From positions 3,054,501 through 3,118,500 of the forward strand of contig NZ_CP119421.1 of the NCBI RefSeq assembly GCF_030506305.1: DNA of 64,000 nt. The letters run 5' to 3'. This document shows, piece by piece, positions 26,992 to 35,503 of this stretch. A model generated the notes under the pieces. The model was not told the origin of the DNA, did no database searches, and saw nothing but the letters and a program-made list of their open reading frames with translations. Origin of the DNA: Porifericola rhodea. Its GTDB lineage: Bacteria > Bacteroidota > Bacteroidia > Cytophagales > Cyclobacteriaceae. The position numbers and the translations under genes are program-made. The first letter of the stretch is position 1, and each line of letters begins with the position of its first letter.

Positions 26992-27007
26992 TTAAACAGC
27001 TGTTTAA
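26992..27007. promoter_or_regulatory. Predicted TetR operator, site 2
   Basis: TTAAACAGCTGTTTAA is a perfect 16-bp palindrome 24 nt after the tetR stop, upstream of a promoter-like pair for tolC (TTG at 27025-27027 and TAGCTCTC at 27051-27058). Confidence 0.75.
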
Positions 27008-27024
27008 AAATAATATTTAAAAAA

Positions 27025-27058
27025 GTTGATCAATCCAAAACCCGCATGTGTAGCTCTC
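27025..27058 (+). promoter_or_regulatory. Possible promoter of the RND operon
   Basis: A TTG at 27025-27027 and TAGCTCTC at 27051-27058 (two mismatches to TAnnTTTG) are 23 nt apart, within the usual spacing. The pair lies between operator sites 2 and 3. The -7 match is weak, so this is a positional inference. Confidence 0.35.
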
Positions 27059-27060
27059 GT

Positions 27061-27076
27061 TTAAACACATGTTTAA
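27061..27076. promoter_or_regulatory. Predicted TetR operator, site 3
   Basis: TTAAACA-CA-TGTTTAA, extended by one matching pair on each side (27060-27077). It sits 18 nt before the tolC ATG, over the expected transcription start, a good place for repression. The tolC start itself contains a half-site (TGTTTAA, 27096-27102). Confidence 0.75.
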
Positions 27077-27094
27077 AAAAGAAATTTAACCCTC

Positions 27095-28420
27095 ATGTTT
27101 AAAAAATACTTACCAACTGTGCTATTAGCTGTTATGACGATCCCGGTATGGGCGCAATCTGCAGACAGCTATACTTTAGAACAGGTGCTGGATAAAGCTC
27201 TAGAGAGAAACCTGAGCCTGAAGATCAGCCAGCAAAACCAAAACTTATTTGCAGAGCAGGTAAGAGAAGTTAAAAACAACTTCCTGCCTAATATTAATCT
27301 AAATGCTCAGCATCAATATTATTTTGATATTCCTACCCAGGTAGCACCGGCAGCAGCGCTAGGGCTTGGAGGGGATGGAGGACCAGAATACATTCCTCTT
27401 TCGTTTGGTTTGCCACATCAAACCAATATAAGCGCTCAGCTTCAGCAGGTAATTTATAACCCTCAGCTGCCAGTAGGAATTAAAGCCGCTCAAACTGGGC
27501 AGGATATAGCTGAGCTACAATTGCAGCAGTCAAAAGAAGATGTAGTGTACGGAGTGTCTAGCACCTATTACCAGGCTCAGTCAGTAGCCCAGCAGATTAA
27601 GCTGTTAAATCAGAATATAAAGTCTATAGAGCGACTGGTTAAAATTACTGATTTACTGAGACAAAATGATCTTGCTAAAAGTACGGATGTGGAGCGTCTT
27701 CAACTGAACCAGGCCAATCTGTCTAATCAAATGGCTAACCTTAAAGTGAGCTATCAGCAACTGATCAACGGACTGAAGTTGATGACAAACACACCCATGA
27801 CCGAAGAGTTCGTTATTGATACTGCCATTCATGTACAGGACGAAGAAACTCTGGTATTGGCAGATAGCGTAACGCGTACTGATGTAGCCCTGGCAGAAAA
27901 ACAGCTTGAAGTACAGAGGCTGGAAGAAAAGCAGATTATGGCTGGCTACCTCCCTTCTCTATATGCTACTGGCGTTTATGGCCAAACCGGTTTTGGAGAG
28001 TTTGATAAAGATTATTATGAGATGTTTCCGGTAAGTTATGTAGGGTTACAATTGTCAGTACCTCTTTTTGATGGTCTCAGCAAACGTTCGCAACGTATGC
28101 AAAAGCAAATTCAGCAAAGCCAGACTCGCGACCAGATTGCCTTACTGGAACAACAGGTAGAAAATGAAATTGCCAATGCTGTGGCAAGCCTGGAAACTCA
28201 GCAGCAGGCAGTAAGCATACAAAAAAGAGCGCTGGCTCTGGCCGAGAAGGTATATGAAAATATGCAGCTTCAGTACAAAGAAGGGCTTAGTGGAGTAAGT
28301 GATGTCATTGACTCAGAAAACGAATTACGCCAGGCACAGACAGACTACCTTACCGCCTGGGTAAAACTTAAACTGGCTGAACTGGAGATCAAACAAGCTA
28401 CCGGAAATCTAATAGAATAA
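27095..28420 (+). CDS. TolC-family outer membrane efflux protein
   Basis: A 441-residue outer membrane factor. The signal peptide has the core YLPTVLLAVMTIPVWA, cut before QS. The mature part has two OEP repeats, each a long coiled-coil pair and beta segment, beginning YTLEQVLDKALERNLSLKI and again around 255-440, with VGLQLSVPLFDGLSKRSQRM as the typical V-P-L-F-x-G strand motif. It forms the trimeric channel through the outer membrane and periplasm. It is the first gene of the operon, with the adaptor 39 nt and the permease 1132 nt further on. Confidence 0.95.
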   Translation: MFKKYLPTVLLAVMTIPVWAQSADSYTLEQVLDKALERNLSLKISQQNQNLFAEQVREVKNNFLPNINLNAQHQYYFDIPTQVAPAAALGLGGDGGPEYIPLSFGLPHQTNISAQLQQVIYNPQLPVGIKAAQTGQDIAELQLQQSKEDVVYGVSSTYYQAQSVAQQIKLLNQNIKSIERLVKITDLLRQNDLAKSTDVERLQLNQANLSNQMANLKVSYQQLINGLKLMTNTPMTEEFVIDTAIHVQDEETLVLADSVTRTDVALAEKQLEVQRLEEKQIMAGYLPSLYATGVYGQTGFGEFDKDYYEMFPVSYVGLQLSVPLFDGLSKRSQRMQKQIQQSQTRDQIALLEQQVENEIANAVASLETQQQAVSIQKRALALAEKVYENMQLQYKEGLSGVSDVIDSENELRQAQTDYLTAWVKLKLAELEIKQATGNLIE

Positions 28421-28459
28421 TCAACATATCAAGTAAAGAACCATTTAAGCAGAACACAT

Positions 28460-29530
28460 ATGAAAACCAATACCAAAGTTTGGAGATTCGTGATAGCCGG
28501 AGTCGTACTGATTGTACTCGGCGCATGGACCTACACCTCACTGATGGACAATAAAGAAGCAGTAGAAGGGCGTGTATATGAAAGAGACTTCTCTCGCCGC
28601 ACTCCTGTGCAGGTAGAAAAGGTAAGCAAAAAAGTATTATCGCAGTCTAAGCGTTTGCTTGGTACATTTGAGCCCAATCGTGAACTGGATGTAAAAGTAC
28701 AGGCCCAGGGCGAAGTTGTAAGAGAAGCTATTAGCGAAGGGCAGAGTGTAAAACAGGGTGCGCTAATCGCAAAAGTTGATGATGACCAGCTTCGTTATCA
28801 GCTTATAGCGGCAGAAGCAGAACTAAAAGACGCACAGCAGTCGGTAAAGAGGTATCAGAACCTAACCAATAATGATGCGGTAGCTAAGGTACAGTTAGAC
28901 AATGCCCAACTCAGGTTGGCCCGTGCAGAAAGTCAGGTAAAAGTATTGAAAAAGCAAATTAGCCAGACAGCAGTTACCGCCCCTTTTAGTGGAGTAGTTA
29001 CCAAAAAAATGTTCGAAAAAGGTACAGTAGTTTCTCCCGGTATGCCTTTGGCTCATTTGGTAGAATTATCTAAACTCAAACTTATTGTACAGGTTCCGGA
29101 GGCGGACCTTTTAGCCTTCCGCGAAGGGCAAAAAGTTACAGTAGTAACAGACGTACATCCATCTGCAAAGTATGAAGGTACCATTAGTATGGTAGGTGCC
29201 AAAGGAGATAAAGCGCACAATTTTCCGGTACATATTACTGTAGAAAATTCTGAGGAATATCCTCTGAGAGCAGGAATGTACGGTAGCTTGCAGTTTGAGA
29301 GTGATAACCAGACAGAGACTATGGTGATACCTCGTGAAGCGCTGGTAGGCTCAACCCAAAACGCAAGTGTGTACAAAGTGAATGATGGAGTAGCCTACAA
29401 GCAGCCCGTAGTAATTGGATCAACCTCTGGCGAAGAGCTTGAAGTGATTTCCGGCCTGCAGATCAACGATCAGGTAGTAGTAAACGGACAAATTAACTTG
29501 AGCGACAGCACCGAAGTCGTGATCCGCTAA
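28460..29530 (+). CDS. RND efflux periplasmic adaptor (HlyD/MFP family)
   Basis: A 356-residue adaptor. One N-terminal membrane helix (VIAGVVLIVLGAWTYTSL, about 11-28) anchors it in the inner membrane. A lipoyl half-motif (VKVQAQGEVVREAISEGQSV) precedes a short alpha-hairpin (about 110-160), and the second half (TAVTAPFSGVVTKKMFEKG) closes it. Beta-barrel (LKLIVQVPEADLLAF) and membrane-proximal domains (VIPREALVGS) complete the fold. It links the permease to the TolC channel. The order and spacing support one operon. Confidence 0.95.
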   Translation: MKTNTKVWRFVIAGVVLIVLGAWTYTSLMDNKEAVEGRVYERDFSRRTPVQVEKVSKKVLSQSKRLLGTFEPNRELDVKVQAQGEVVREAISEGQSVKQGALIAKVDDDQLRYQLIAAEAELKDAQQSVKRYQNLTNNDAVAKVQLDNAQLRLARAESQVKVLKKQISQTAVTAPFSGVVTKKMFEKGTVVSPGMPLAHLVELSKLKLIVQVPEADLLAFREGQKVTVVTDVHPSAKYEGTISMVGAKGDKAHNFPVHITVENSEEYPLRAGMYGSLQFESDNQTETMVIPREALVGSTQNASVYKVNDGVAYKQPVVIGSTSGEELEVISGLQINDQVVVNGQINLSDSTEVVIR

Positions 29531-29552
29531 ACCCATCCAAACAAAAGAATTT

Positions 29553-32500
29553 ATGAGTATTTCAGAAATATCCGTAAAACGCCCTACGCTAATTGTGGTG
29601 CTGTTCCTGGTAACAGTACTGGCAGGGGTGTTGGCCTTCCCTAACATAGGCTATCAATTAATTCCTGACGTTTCTGCACCTACTATCACAATTACAACTA
29701 TCTACCCGGGAGCATCTCCCAGCGAGGTAGAAAATAGCGTAACCCGTGAAATAGAGGATGCTGTAGCGGACCTTGAGAGTATAGACGATATTACCTCAAA
29801 ATCTCTGGAAAGTGCTTCTTTGGTAATTGTAAACTTTGAAGCAGGTACAGATATAGACCAAAGAGTAGAAGAGGCACAACGTAACATCAACAATGTATTG
29901 AGCGAGCTACCAGAAGATGCTGAAACACCTTCTATTTCAAAAGTATCGCCAAGCGACCTTCCTATAATGCAGATTAGTGCAACTTCCAGCCTAAGTAGTA
30001 AGGTATTTTATAATGAGATGGAAGACCAGATTGTACCCCAGCTACAGCAGATAGAAGGTGTAGCCGAAGTTAGCCTGCTGGGTGGCGAAGAGCGCGAAAT
30101 AAAAGTGGCAGTAGACCCAGGTAAACTAGAGTATTATGGAGTTTCCCTTCTGCAAGTGAGCCAGGCCATCAACCAGGCCAATATGGAGTTTCCTACGGGT
30201 AGTGTAAAGAATGAAGGAGATGAAATTACTGTAAGGCTCGCGGGTAAATTTACCGATCTGGAGCAAATCAGAAATCAGATTGTGGTCGCCGGAGAAGGGG
30301 GGAGCCAGATTAGAGTGCGTGATGTGGCAGAAGTAACAGATGGTGCCAAAGAGACCGAAAGCATCGCTCGTTTGAATGGCGTAAATGCTATTGCCCTTAG
30401 AGTACAAAAGCAGAATGACGCGAACACTGTAGATGTAAGTGAAGCTATACGTGACCAACTGGTAGAAATAGAGGAACATTATGCGGATAGCAATCTTAAA
30501 TTTAATATAGCTCAGGATGAGTCTGAATTTACGCTGGAAGCGGTAGAGGCTGTACTTCATGACTTGGTTATCGCTATTATTCTGGTTGCGGTGGTTATGC
30601 TGTTCTTCCTGCACAGTTTCAGAAACGCCCTCATTGTTATGATTGCGATACCAGTCTCTCTTATTTCTACTGTCGCCTTTATGTATATGATGGGTTACAC
30701 ATTTAACCTGATGACCCTACTAGCCATGTCACTGGTAATTGGTATTCTGGTAGATGACTCTATCGTGGTACTGGAAAATATTTACCGACATATGGAGATG
30801 GGCAAAAAGCCATTCAAAGCAGTTCTGGATGGTACTAAAGAAATAGGGCTTACGGCACTTTCCATTACCCTGGTAATTGTAATTGTGTTTATACCAGTAA
30901 CAATGGTAGAATCATTGATTGCAGATATATTTCGCCAATTCTCATGGACAGTAGCCATTGCCACGCTCTTTAGTTTACTAGTGTCTTTTACACTTATACC
31001 ATGGCTGATGTCACGTTTCTCTAAGCTAACCCATCTCAACCCTAAAAACCCGCTTCAGTGGGTATTAATCAAGTTTGAGAAAGGGCTAAGCAACCTTAAT
31101 GATTTTTATGAAAATACACTAAAGTGGACGCTTAGCCGCAAGTGGGTAGTGGTAGCGGTAGTTATTTTACTCTTTGGCTTTACAGCTTGGGTAGGTAGTC
31201 TGGGTATCGTTGGTCAGGAGCAGTTTTCTTCCGGTGACAAAGGCGAATTTACGCTTACTCTGGAGTATGATAAGAGTACTTCTGTACGTAGCAACAACCT
31301 GGCTACTTACGAAGTAGAGCAGTGGCTACTGGATAAAGAAGAAGTTGTATCGGTACTAGCCAACGTAGGTGGACCTAGTGTAGGTGTTGGAAGTACTGGT
31401 TTGGGTAACCCTTATATGTCCGAGCTTACAGTTAAGCTGGTAGACAAAGCAGACCGTAATTTAAGTACTGAGCAGTTTATGATTGGTGTGATGGAAGATG
31501 TACGTGAGCAGTTTAGTGGGGTAGAAGTTGGTGCGGCAGTAAACGGTATGGTACAGTCTGGTAGTGCCCCTATTGAGCTTACCCTGAGTGGAGGCGATTA
31601 TGATAAGTTGGTAGAGAGCGGAGAAAAACTGAAGGAACTAATTGAACGTACTCCAGGCGCTAATGATGTCAATGTATCTGTAGAGACCGGAAAGCCAGAA
31701 GTATCTGTAGAAATTGACCGAGATAAAATGTCGGAACTGGGGCTTAATATAGCCATGGTTGGAGCTACGCTACAGAATGCCTTTAGTGGAAACGATGATA
31801 GTGAGTTTCGTGATGGAGATTATGAGTATGAAATACGTATCCAACTGGATGAGTTTAACCGCCAGAACCCTGAAGATGTTAAAAATATTCTGTTTGTAAA
31901 CAATAGAGGAGAATCTGTTAAGCTCTCACAATTTGCTTCTGTAAGCCAGTCTAGCGGGCCTTCTGTGTTGGAGCGTAAAGATCGTCGCCCTTCAGTTACT
32001 GTTACTTCCTATGCGCTGGGCGTTCCTTCGGGTACTCTAGCCCAAAATATAGAAGCCAAAATGCTTAATGCTGACTTTATGCAGGGAGTAGATTATGTAT
32101 GGGGAGGAGATATTAAGCAACAGAACGAGAGCTTTGGTGCATTAGGAGCTGCCTTTGGTATTTCATTAATCTTGATTTATCTCATATTGGTAGCTTTATA
32201 TGACAACTTTATCTACCCGTTTGTCGTGTTATTCTCTATCCCGGTGGCATTAATTGGTTCATTCCTGGCGCTGGCACTTTCTATGTCAACCATGAGTGTG
32301 TTTGCCATACTGGGTGTGATTATGCTACTCGGTCTGGTGGCTAAGAATGCTATTCTGATTGTAGACTTTACCGGTCAGCTCAAAGAAGAGGGACTTGCTA
32401 CACGCGAAGCTGTAATCAGAGCTGGTAAAGAGCGTTTACGCCCTATCTTAATGACTACTTTGGCAATGGTAATTGGTATGCTTCCTATTGCGCTGGCTGG

Positions 32501-32687
32501 TGGAGCTGGTGCCGAATGGAAGAATGCAATGGCGTGGGTAATAATCGGAGGACTTATATCGTCGCTGGTGCTTACCATCTATGTTGTGCCAGTTACATAT
32601 GACTTTGTAGACTGGGTTAAGGCCAAAATATCTGGGCTAACCTCTAAAAAGGAAGTGAAAGAGAAGAAGCTGAAGAGCGTTTCTTAA
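29553..32687 (+). CDS. RND-family efflux permease (AcrB/HAE1 type)
   Basis: A 1044-residue inner-membrane pump of normal RND length. It has the N-terminal helix (LIVVLFLVTVLAGVLAF), a large periplasmic loop, and helices 2-6 from about 335 to 490 with the proton-relay aspartates in GILVDDSIVVLENIYRH. A second loop follows, then helices 8-12 from about 865 to 1020 including VALIGSFLALAL and GLVAKNAILIVDF. The periplasmic region and the IPVSL and LRPILMTTLAM motifs fit HAE1 drug/solvent exporters rather than heavy-metal pumps. Substrate unknown. It follows the adaptor by 22 nt. Confidence 0.96.
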   Translation: MSISEISVKRPTLIVVLFLVTVLAGVLAFPNIGYQLIPDVSAPTITITTIYPGASPSEVENSVTREIEDAVADLESIDDITSKSLESASLVIVNFEAGTDIDQRVEEAQRNINNVLSELPEDAETPSISKVSPSDLPIMQISATSSLSSKVFYNEMEDQIVPQLQQIEGVAEVSLLGGEEREIKVAVDPGKLEYYGVSLLQVSQAINQANMEFPTGSVKNEGDEITVRLAGKFTDLEQIRNQIVVAGEGGSQIRVRDVAEVTDGAKETESIARLNGVNAIALRVQKQNDANTVDVSEAIRDQLVEIEEHYADSNLKFNIAQDESEFTLEAVEAVLHDLVIAIILVAVVMLFFLHSFRNALIVMIAIPVSLISTVAFMYMMGYTFNLMTLLAMSLVIGILVDDSIVVLENIYRHMEMGKKPFKAVLDGTKEIGLTALSITLVIVIVFIPVTMVESLIADIFRQFSWTVAIATLFSLLVSFTLIPWLMSRFSKLTHLNPKNPLQWVLIKFEKGLSNLNDFYENTLKWTLSRKWVVVAVVILLFGFTAWVGSLGIVGQEQFSSGDKGEFTLTLEYDKSTSVRSNNLATYEVEQWLLDKEEVVSVLANVGGPSVGVGSTGLGNPYMSELTVKLVDKADRNLSTEQFMIGVMEDVREQFSGVEVGAAVNGMVQSGSAPIELTLSGGDYDKLVESGEKLKELIERTPGANDVNVSVETGKPEVSVEIDRDKMSELGLNIAMVGATLQNAFSGNDDSEFRDGDYEYEIRIQLDEFNRQNPEDVKNILFVNNRGESVKLSQFASVSQSSGPSVLERKDRRPSVTVTSYALGVPSGTLAQNIEAKMLNADFMQGVDYVWGGDIKQQNESFGALGAAFGISLILIYLILVALYDNFIYPFVVLFSIPVALIGSFLALALSMSTMSVFAILGVIMLLGLVAKNAILIVDFTGQLKEEGLATREAVIRAGKERLRPILMTTLAMVIGMLPIALAGGAGAEWKNAMAWVIIGGLISSLVLTIYVVPVTYDFVDWVKAKISGLTSKKEVKEKKLKSVS

Positions 32688-32699
32688 AACATGTTAAAT

Positions 32700-32721
32700 G
32701 GTGACTCGTATACGAGTCACC
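32700..32721. repeat. Perfect 22-bp palindrome after the RND operon
   Basis: GGTGACTCGTA (32700-32710) is followed directly by its exact reverse complement TACGAGTCACC (32711-32721). As RNA it could form a 9-bp hairpin with a TATA loop, 12 nt after the permease stop, but only TGTATTC follows, so a normal T-run is missing. It could be a terminator-like or mRNA-stabilising hairpin or an operator for the following genes. Confidence 0.7.
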
Positions 32722-32745
32722 TGTATTCAAAATTATAATTAAACT

Positions 32746-32910
32746 ATGATAGACGTATATCAAATTAAATCAGAAACTGCTATGCAGTATGAACATGGCT
32801 GGACTATTGCCCAGGAAAACTTTAACCGCTATCTGCATGAGCAGAATGGACACACTAACCTGGGGAAAAAACTGAAAAGAAATTTTACCACTACAAGACA
32901 AGCAAGTTAA
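32746..32910 (+). CDS. Small ORF, 54 residues, unknown function
   Basis: A short frame from ATG 32746 to TAA 32908-32910. The product begins MIDVYQIKSETAMQYEHGWT and ends in a basic stretch (GKKLKRNFTTTRQAS). Codon use resembles the neighbours and no other gene competes for the space between the RND operon and the second TetR gene. The N-terminal half is acidic and aromatic, the last 15 residues basic. No family is recognised. The reality of the gene is not proven. Confidence 0.45.
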   Translation: MIDVYQIKSETAMQYEHGWTIAQENFNRYLHEQNGHTNLGKKLKRNFTTTRQAS

Positions 32911-32975
32911 TCCAAATAGGGCCATTAGTAACACACTGATGGCCTTTCTCTTTATACCCCCAAAGCCTTTTGACC

Positions 32976-33524
32976 ATGCACAGCCCAGACTTACAGGACA
33001 AAAAAGTGCTTATACTACAAACGAGCCTACGTTTAATCAAACAAAATGGTCTGGGACATACCACTATGGATATGGTAGCTGCGGAGGCAGGTATCTCCAA
33101 AAAAACACTTTATCTCTTTTTTAAAAATAAAGAAACGCTGATGATGCATTCGCTGGACTGGGATGCCGAAGAACTAAAAAATGAGTGTATAAATCTTAAA
33201 GAGAAAAATTCCAGCTTTGCCGACTTCTGGTGTCGGACATTACAATTAATGGGGCAGCGCATGTTTGAATATTCCCCCGCCCTTGTTCACGAATTTCTGA
33301 ACCGTATTCCATTAAAAGCCTGGGCCGATACCAAAAAAGAAGAACTTGCCTTATTAATCGCTCAGGAAGTAGAGGATGGAGAAAAGCGCCAAAAAATAGA
33401 GGTGCTGCTCCGTGCGTTCATTACCATTATTGGAAGGTGCATCACTCAGGAGCAATATCCTATTACACCCCAAAAAATGAAAGAGGTGGTTATACCGTAT
33501 TATTGCCGCTGCGTTGCCCCATAG
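32976..33524 (+). CDS. TetR-family transcriptional regulator
   Basis: A 182-residue TetR protein from the ATG at 32976; the TTG two codons earlier is less likely. The HTH includes LRLIKQNGLGHTTMDMVAAE and AGISKKTLYLFFKNKETLM, a clear recognition helix with YLFF-x-NKE. The C-terminal ligand-binding part is helical with several cysteines and aromatic residues. It lies downstream of the RND operon and may respond to the same stress, but no copy of the TTAAACA palindrome lies near it; the 22-bp palindrome at 32700 is a possible site. Target unknown. Confidence 0.9.
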   Translation: MHSPDLQDKKVLILQTSLRLIKQNGLGHTTMDMVAAEAGISKKTLYLFFKNKETLMMHSLDWDAEELKNECINLKEKNSSFADFWCRTLQLMGQRMFEYSPALVHEFLNRIPLKAWADTKKEELALLIAQEVEDGEKRQKIEVLLRAFITIIGRCITQEQYPITPQKMKEVVIPYYCRCVAP

Positions 33525-33536
33525 GTTTATTACTCT

Positions 33537-33578
33537 ACTTATAGATAAAATGCTATAAGTATAATTCCCCTTTTTTTT
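33537..33578 (+). terminator. Possible terminator of the second TetR gene
   Basis: ACTTATAG (33537-33544) pairs with CTATAAGT (33553-33560); a T-run follows at 33571-33578 after a 10-nt spacer. The stem is AT-rich and the spacer long, so strength is doubtful. Confidence 0.4.
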
Positions 33579-33756
33579 CTGTATTAATCTATTCCAGCTG
33601 CTTTGTTCTGCATCCATGTAATTTTCGTTTTAATGAAACCAAACAATCAGCTATAACCTCTTAGTTATACTAGTCGGAGCCTGTTTGTATATCTGTGGAT
33701 TTAAACAATATACCAAATATACAATACTACGATAGGCTATTAATGGCTAGGAATAT

Positions 33757-34539
33757 ATGACGTCTGTACTTACGCTGATTGTAATTGTGTCAATATCTGT
33801 GCTGGTAACGCGTTTTGCTACCATGGCACTGGTGCATACCGGTTTATCTGAACAAACTGCCAAATTTCAGGCACGTTCGGCATTTACGGGAGTGGGTTAT
33901 GCTACCCGAGAGGCTGAGCGCATCGTCTCTCACCCTGTGCGCAGGCGCATTATTATGCTCTTAATGCTATTAGGCAATGTGGGTATAGTATCGGTGCTTG
34001 CTACGCTGGTGCTCACTTTTATTGGTAGCGATTCTGGTGCCATTGAGTGGCTTAGAAAAATAGGTGCTCTAATTGGCGGACTGGCATTACTCTGGGGGTT
34101 ATCCAAAAGCAAGTGGGTAGATAAGGTGCTTTCTCGCCTGATCAATCATCTGCTAAATAAATATACCGATATTAAAGTGAGAGATTATGCCGGTATACTT
34201 CATCTTTCCGGAGAATATGAAATTACGGAAATGTATGTAGATAATGAGCATTGGATGACTAACAGAAGCTTAAAGCAACTTAACCTTAGGCAGGAAGGGC
34301 TTAACCTGATTGGGGTAGAGCGCATGGATGGTACCTATGTGGGTTTGCCCAATGGAGAAACTATAATTCGTGAAGGTGATACCCTTATTATGTATGGTCG
34401 CGAAGCTGCGCTAAAACAGCTTAGCGAAAGAAAAAGAGGGCGCGCCGGAGCTATTGACAGGCGAAAAGCAATAGCAGAAAATAAGAAGGCAGAGCAACAG
34501 CAAGCTGAACAGGAACCTGCAATGGCTGAAGCAGACTAA
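33757..34539 (+). CDS. Membrane protein with C-terminal RCK_C (TrkA-C) domain
   Basis: A 260-residue protein. There are three predicted helices (about 4-22, 64-88 and 98-116) and then a cytosolic RCK_C domain (about 150-225) with ITEMYVDNEHWMTNRSLKQL and GETIIREGDTLIMYGRE, the typical end of TrkA-C domains that bind small ligands. The last 40 residues are charged and glutamine-rich. The membrane part lacks a K-channel filter (TxGYG), so it is not an ordinary channel. It may gate or sense for a partner transporter. The next gene starts 9 nt later. Confidence 0.8.
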   Translation: MTSVLTLIVIVSISVLVTRFATMALVHTGLSEQTAKFQARSAFTGVGYATREAERIVSHPVRRRIIMLLMLLGNVGIVSVLATLVLTFIGSDSGAIEWLRKIGALIGGLALLWGLSKSKWVDKVLSRLINHLLNKYTDIKVRDYAGILHLSGEYEITEMYVDNEHWMTNRSLKQLNLRQEGLNLIGVERMDGTYVGLPNGETIIREGDTLIMYGREAALKQLSERKRGRAGAIDRRKAIAENKKAEQQQAEQEPAMAEAD

Positions 34540-34548
34540 TTTTTTTTA

Positions 34549-35019
34549 ATGAAAACTAATTTTTTTATGGAAAATACAAATAGTAGAACGAATCGTTTGC
34601 CAATTAGTAAATATCTTATCGCAGGTTTATTGGCAGGGCTTATCGCCGCAGTGGTCAACAATATTTACCATCTATCTTATTCAGCAATCACTGGAGTAGA
34701 ATTTAAAGTAGTAGTTAATGTATTAACTGTAACATTGGCTTCTATTGTACCCTTAGTGCTGGCAGGTCTGGTTTATCAAGCTTTAGACAATAATACGAAT
34801 AAGGCCACTGTCATTTTTGTAATCATGACCATATTCCTGACCATTTGCAGTATGGGGTCAATGGCAGTACCTGTATTTCCAAACAGAGAAGAAGTACCGG
34901 AAGGATTTTATGGCTTGACCCTCCCCATGCACTTTATTGCCGGAGGTATTGCAGCCATAGTTATCCCACGATACATTGCCTCACAAAAGAAAAAGCAGCA
35001 GGTAAAAGAAACCGCTTAA
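34549..35019 (+). CDS. Four-helix membrane protein of unknown function (DUF6069-like)
   Basis: 156 residues, or 150 if the second ATG (34567, MENTNSRTN) is used. Four membrane helices are visible: YLIAGLLAGLIAAVVNNIYH, VLTVTLASIVPLVLAGLVY, VIFVIMTIFLTICSMGSMA and LPMHFIAGGIAAIVIPRYI. The layout resembles DUF6069 proteins, a call made by memory of the pattern. It is 9 nt downstream of the RCK_C gene, so the two probably form one unit and may work together. Function unknown. Confidence 0.7.
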   Translation: MKTNFFMENTNSRTNRLPISKYLIAGLLAGLIAAVVNNIYHLSYSAITGVEFKVVVNVLTVTLASIVPLVLAGLVYQALDNNTNKATVIFVIMTIFLTICSMGSMAVPVFPNREEVPEGFYGLTLPMHFIAGGIAAIVIPRYIASQKKKQQVKETA

Positions 35020-35145
35020 TGTTTGTTAAGTTTGGTTAGAGTGAATGGTTTAAGATTTTTGCAAGCTGTATGATAACAATTAGGTAAGAGAATATCTATT
35101 GATTAAAAGTACCATAGTTTACTCTAGACATATTTAAGACACAGA

Positions 35146-35198
35146 AAAACCTCCTGATTTAGGTGAGAATAATTCTCTTCACTAAAACAGGAGGTTTT
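35146..35198. terminator. Bidirectional terminator-like inverted repeat
   Basis: AAAACCTCCTG (35146-35156) pairs with CAGGAGGTTTT (35188-35198), an 11-bp stem around a 31-nt loop that can itself fold. It ends in a T-run on both strands and lies between the + membrane protein gene and a - strand small ORF. Confidence 0.75.
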
Positions 35199-35290
35199 AA
35201 TTTCTTGTACTATTTCCTATCACTATGTATGACGAGGTTGTAGTATTAGTTTTTGGTTAGCTTAACTACTATAGGTTTTAGCTGTAGAGT

Positions 35291-35503
35291 TTATACATTA
35301 TCACCAATTAATACCCCATCGGCTTTCTCAAGTGCTTCTTCGGAGCGCATGAGATATTTGATTTTAGGATCATGCTCGTGTCCATTGAGTTCAAATAGTT
35401 GGGTATCAAATCGTTTTGAGTACTCCTCAACAACTTTTTTTCTTTCTGTCAGTTTGTGGCTTTTCTGAAAAAAATAGGCCACGGGAAATTTAGTATCAGC
35501 CAT
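35291..35503 (-). CDS. Hypothetical small protein, 70 residues
   Basis: A frame of 70 residues starting MADTKFPVAYFFQKSHKLTE and ending EKADGVLIGDNV. It is hydrophilic, rich in charged residues, with no signal peptide or membrane helix. The gene has its own space, an AT-rich upstream region with a near-match to the -7 box (TATTATTTG, one extra base), and faces a bidirectional terminator. No family is recognised. It is likely real but unproven. Confidence 0.5.
   Translation of the reverse strand: MADTKFPVAYFFQKSHKLTERKKVVEEYSKRFDTQLFELNGHEHDPKIKYLMRSEEALEKADGVLIGDNV

Noticed and set aside
30126-30614. 162-residue - strand frame inside the RND permease
   Set aside because: It is the shadow of a strongly coding + strand gene, with a low-complexity, non-homologous product.
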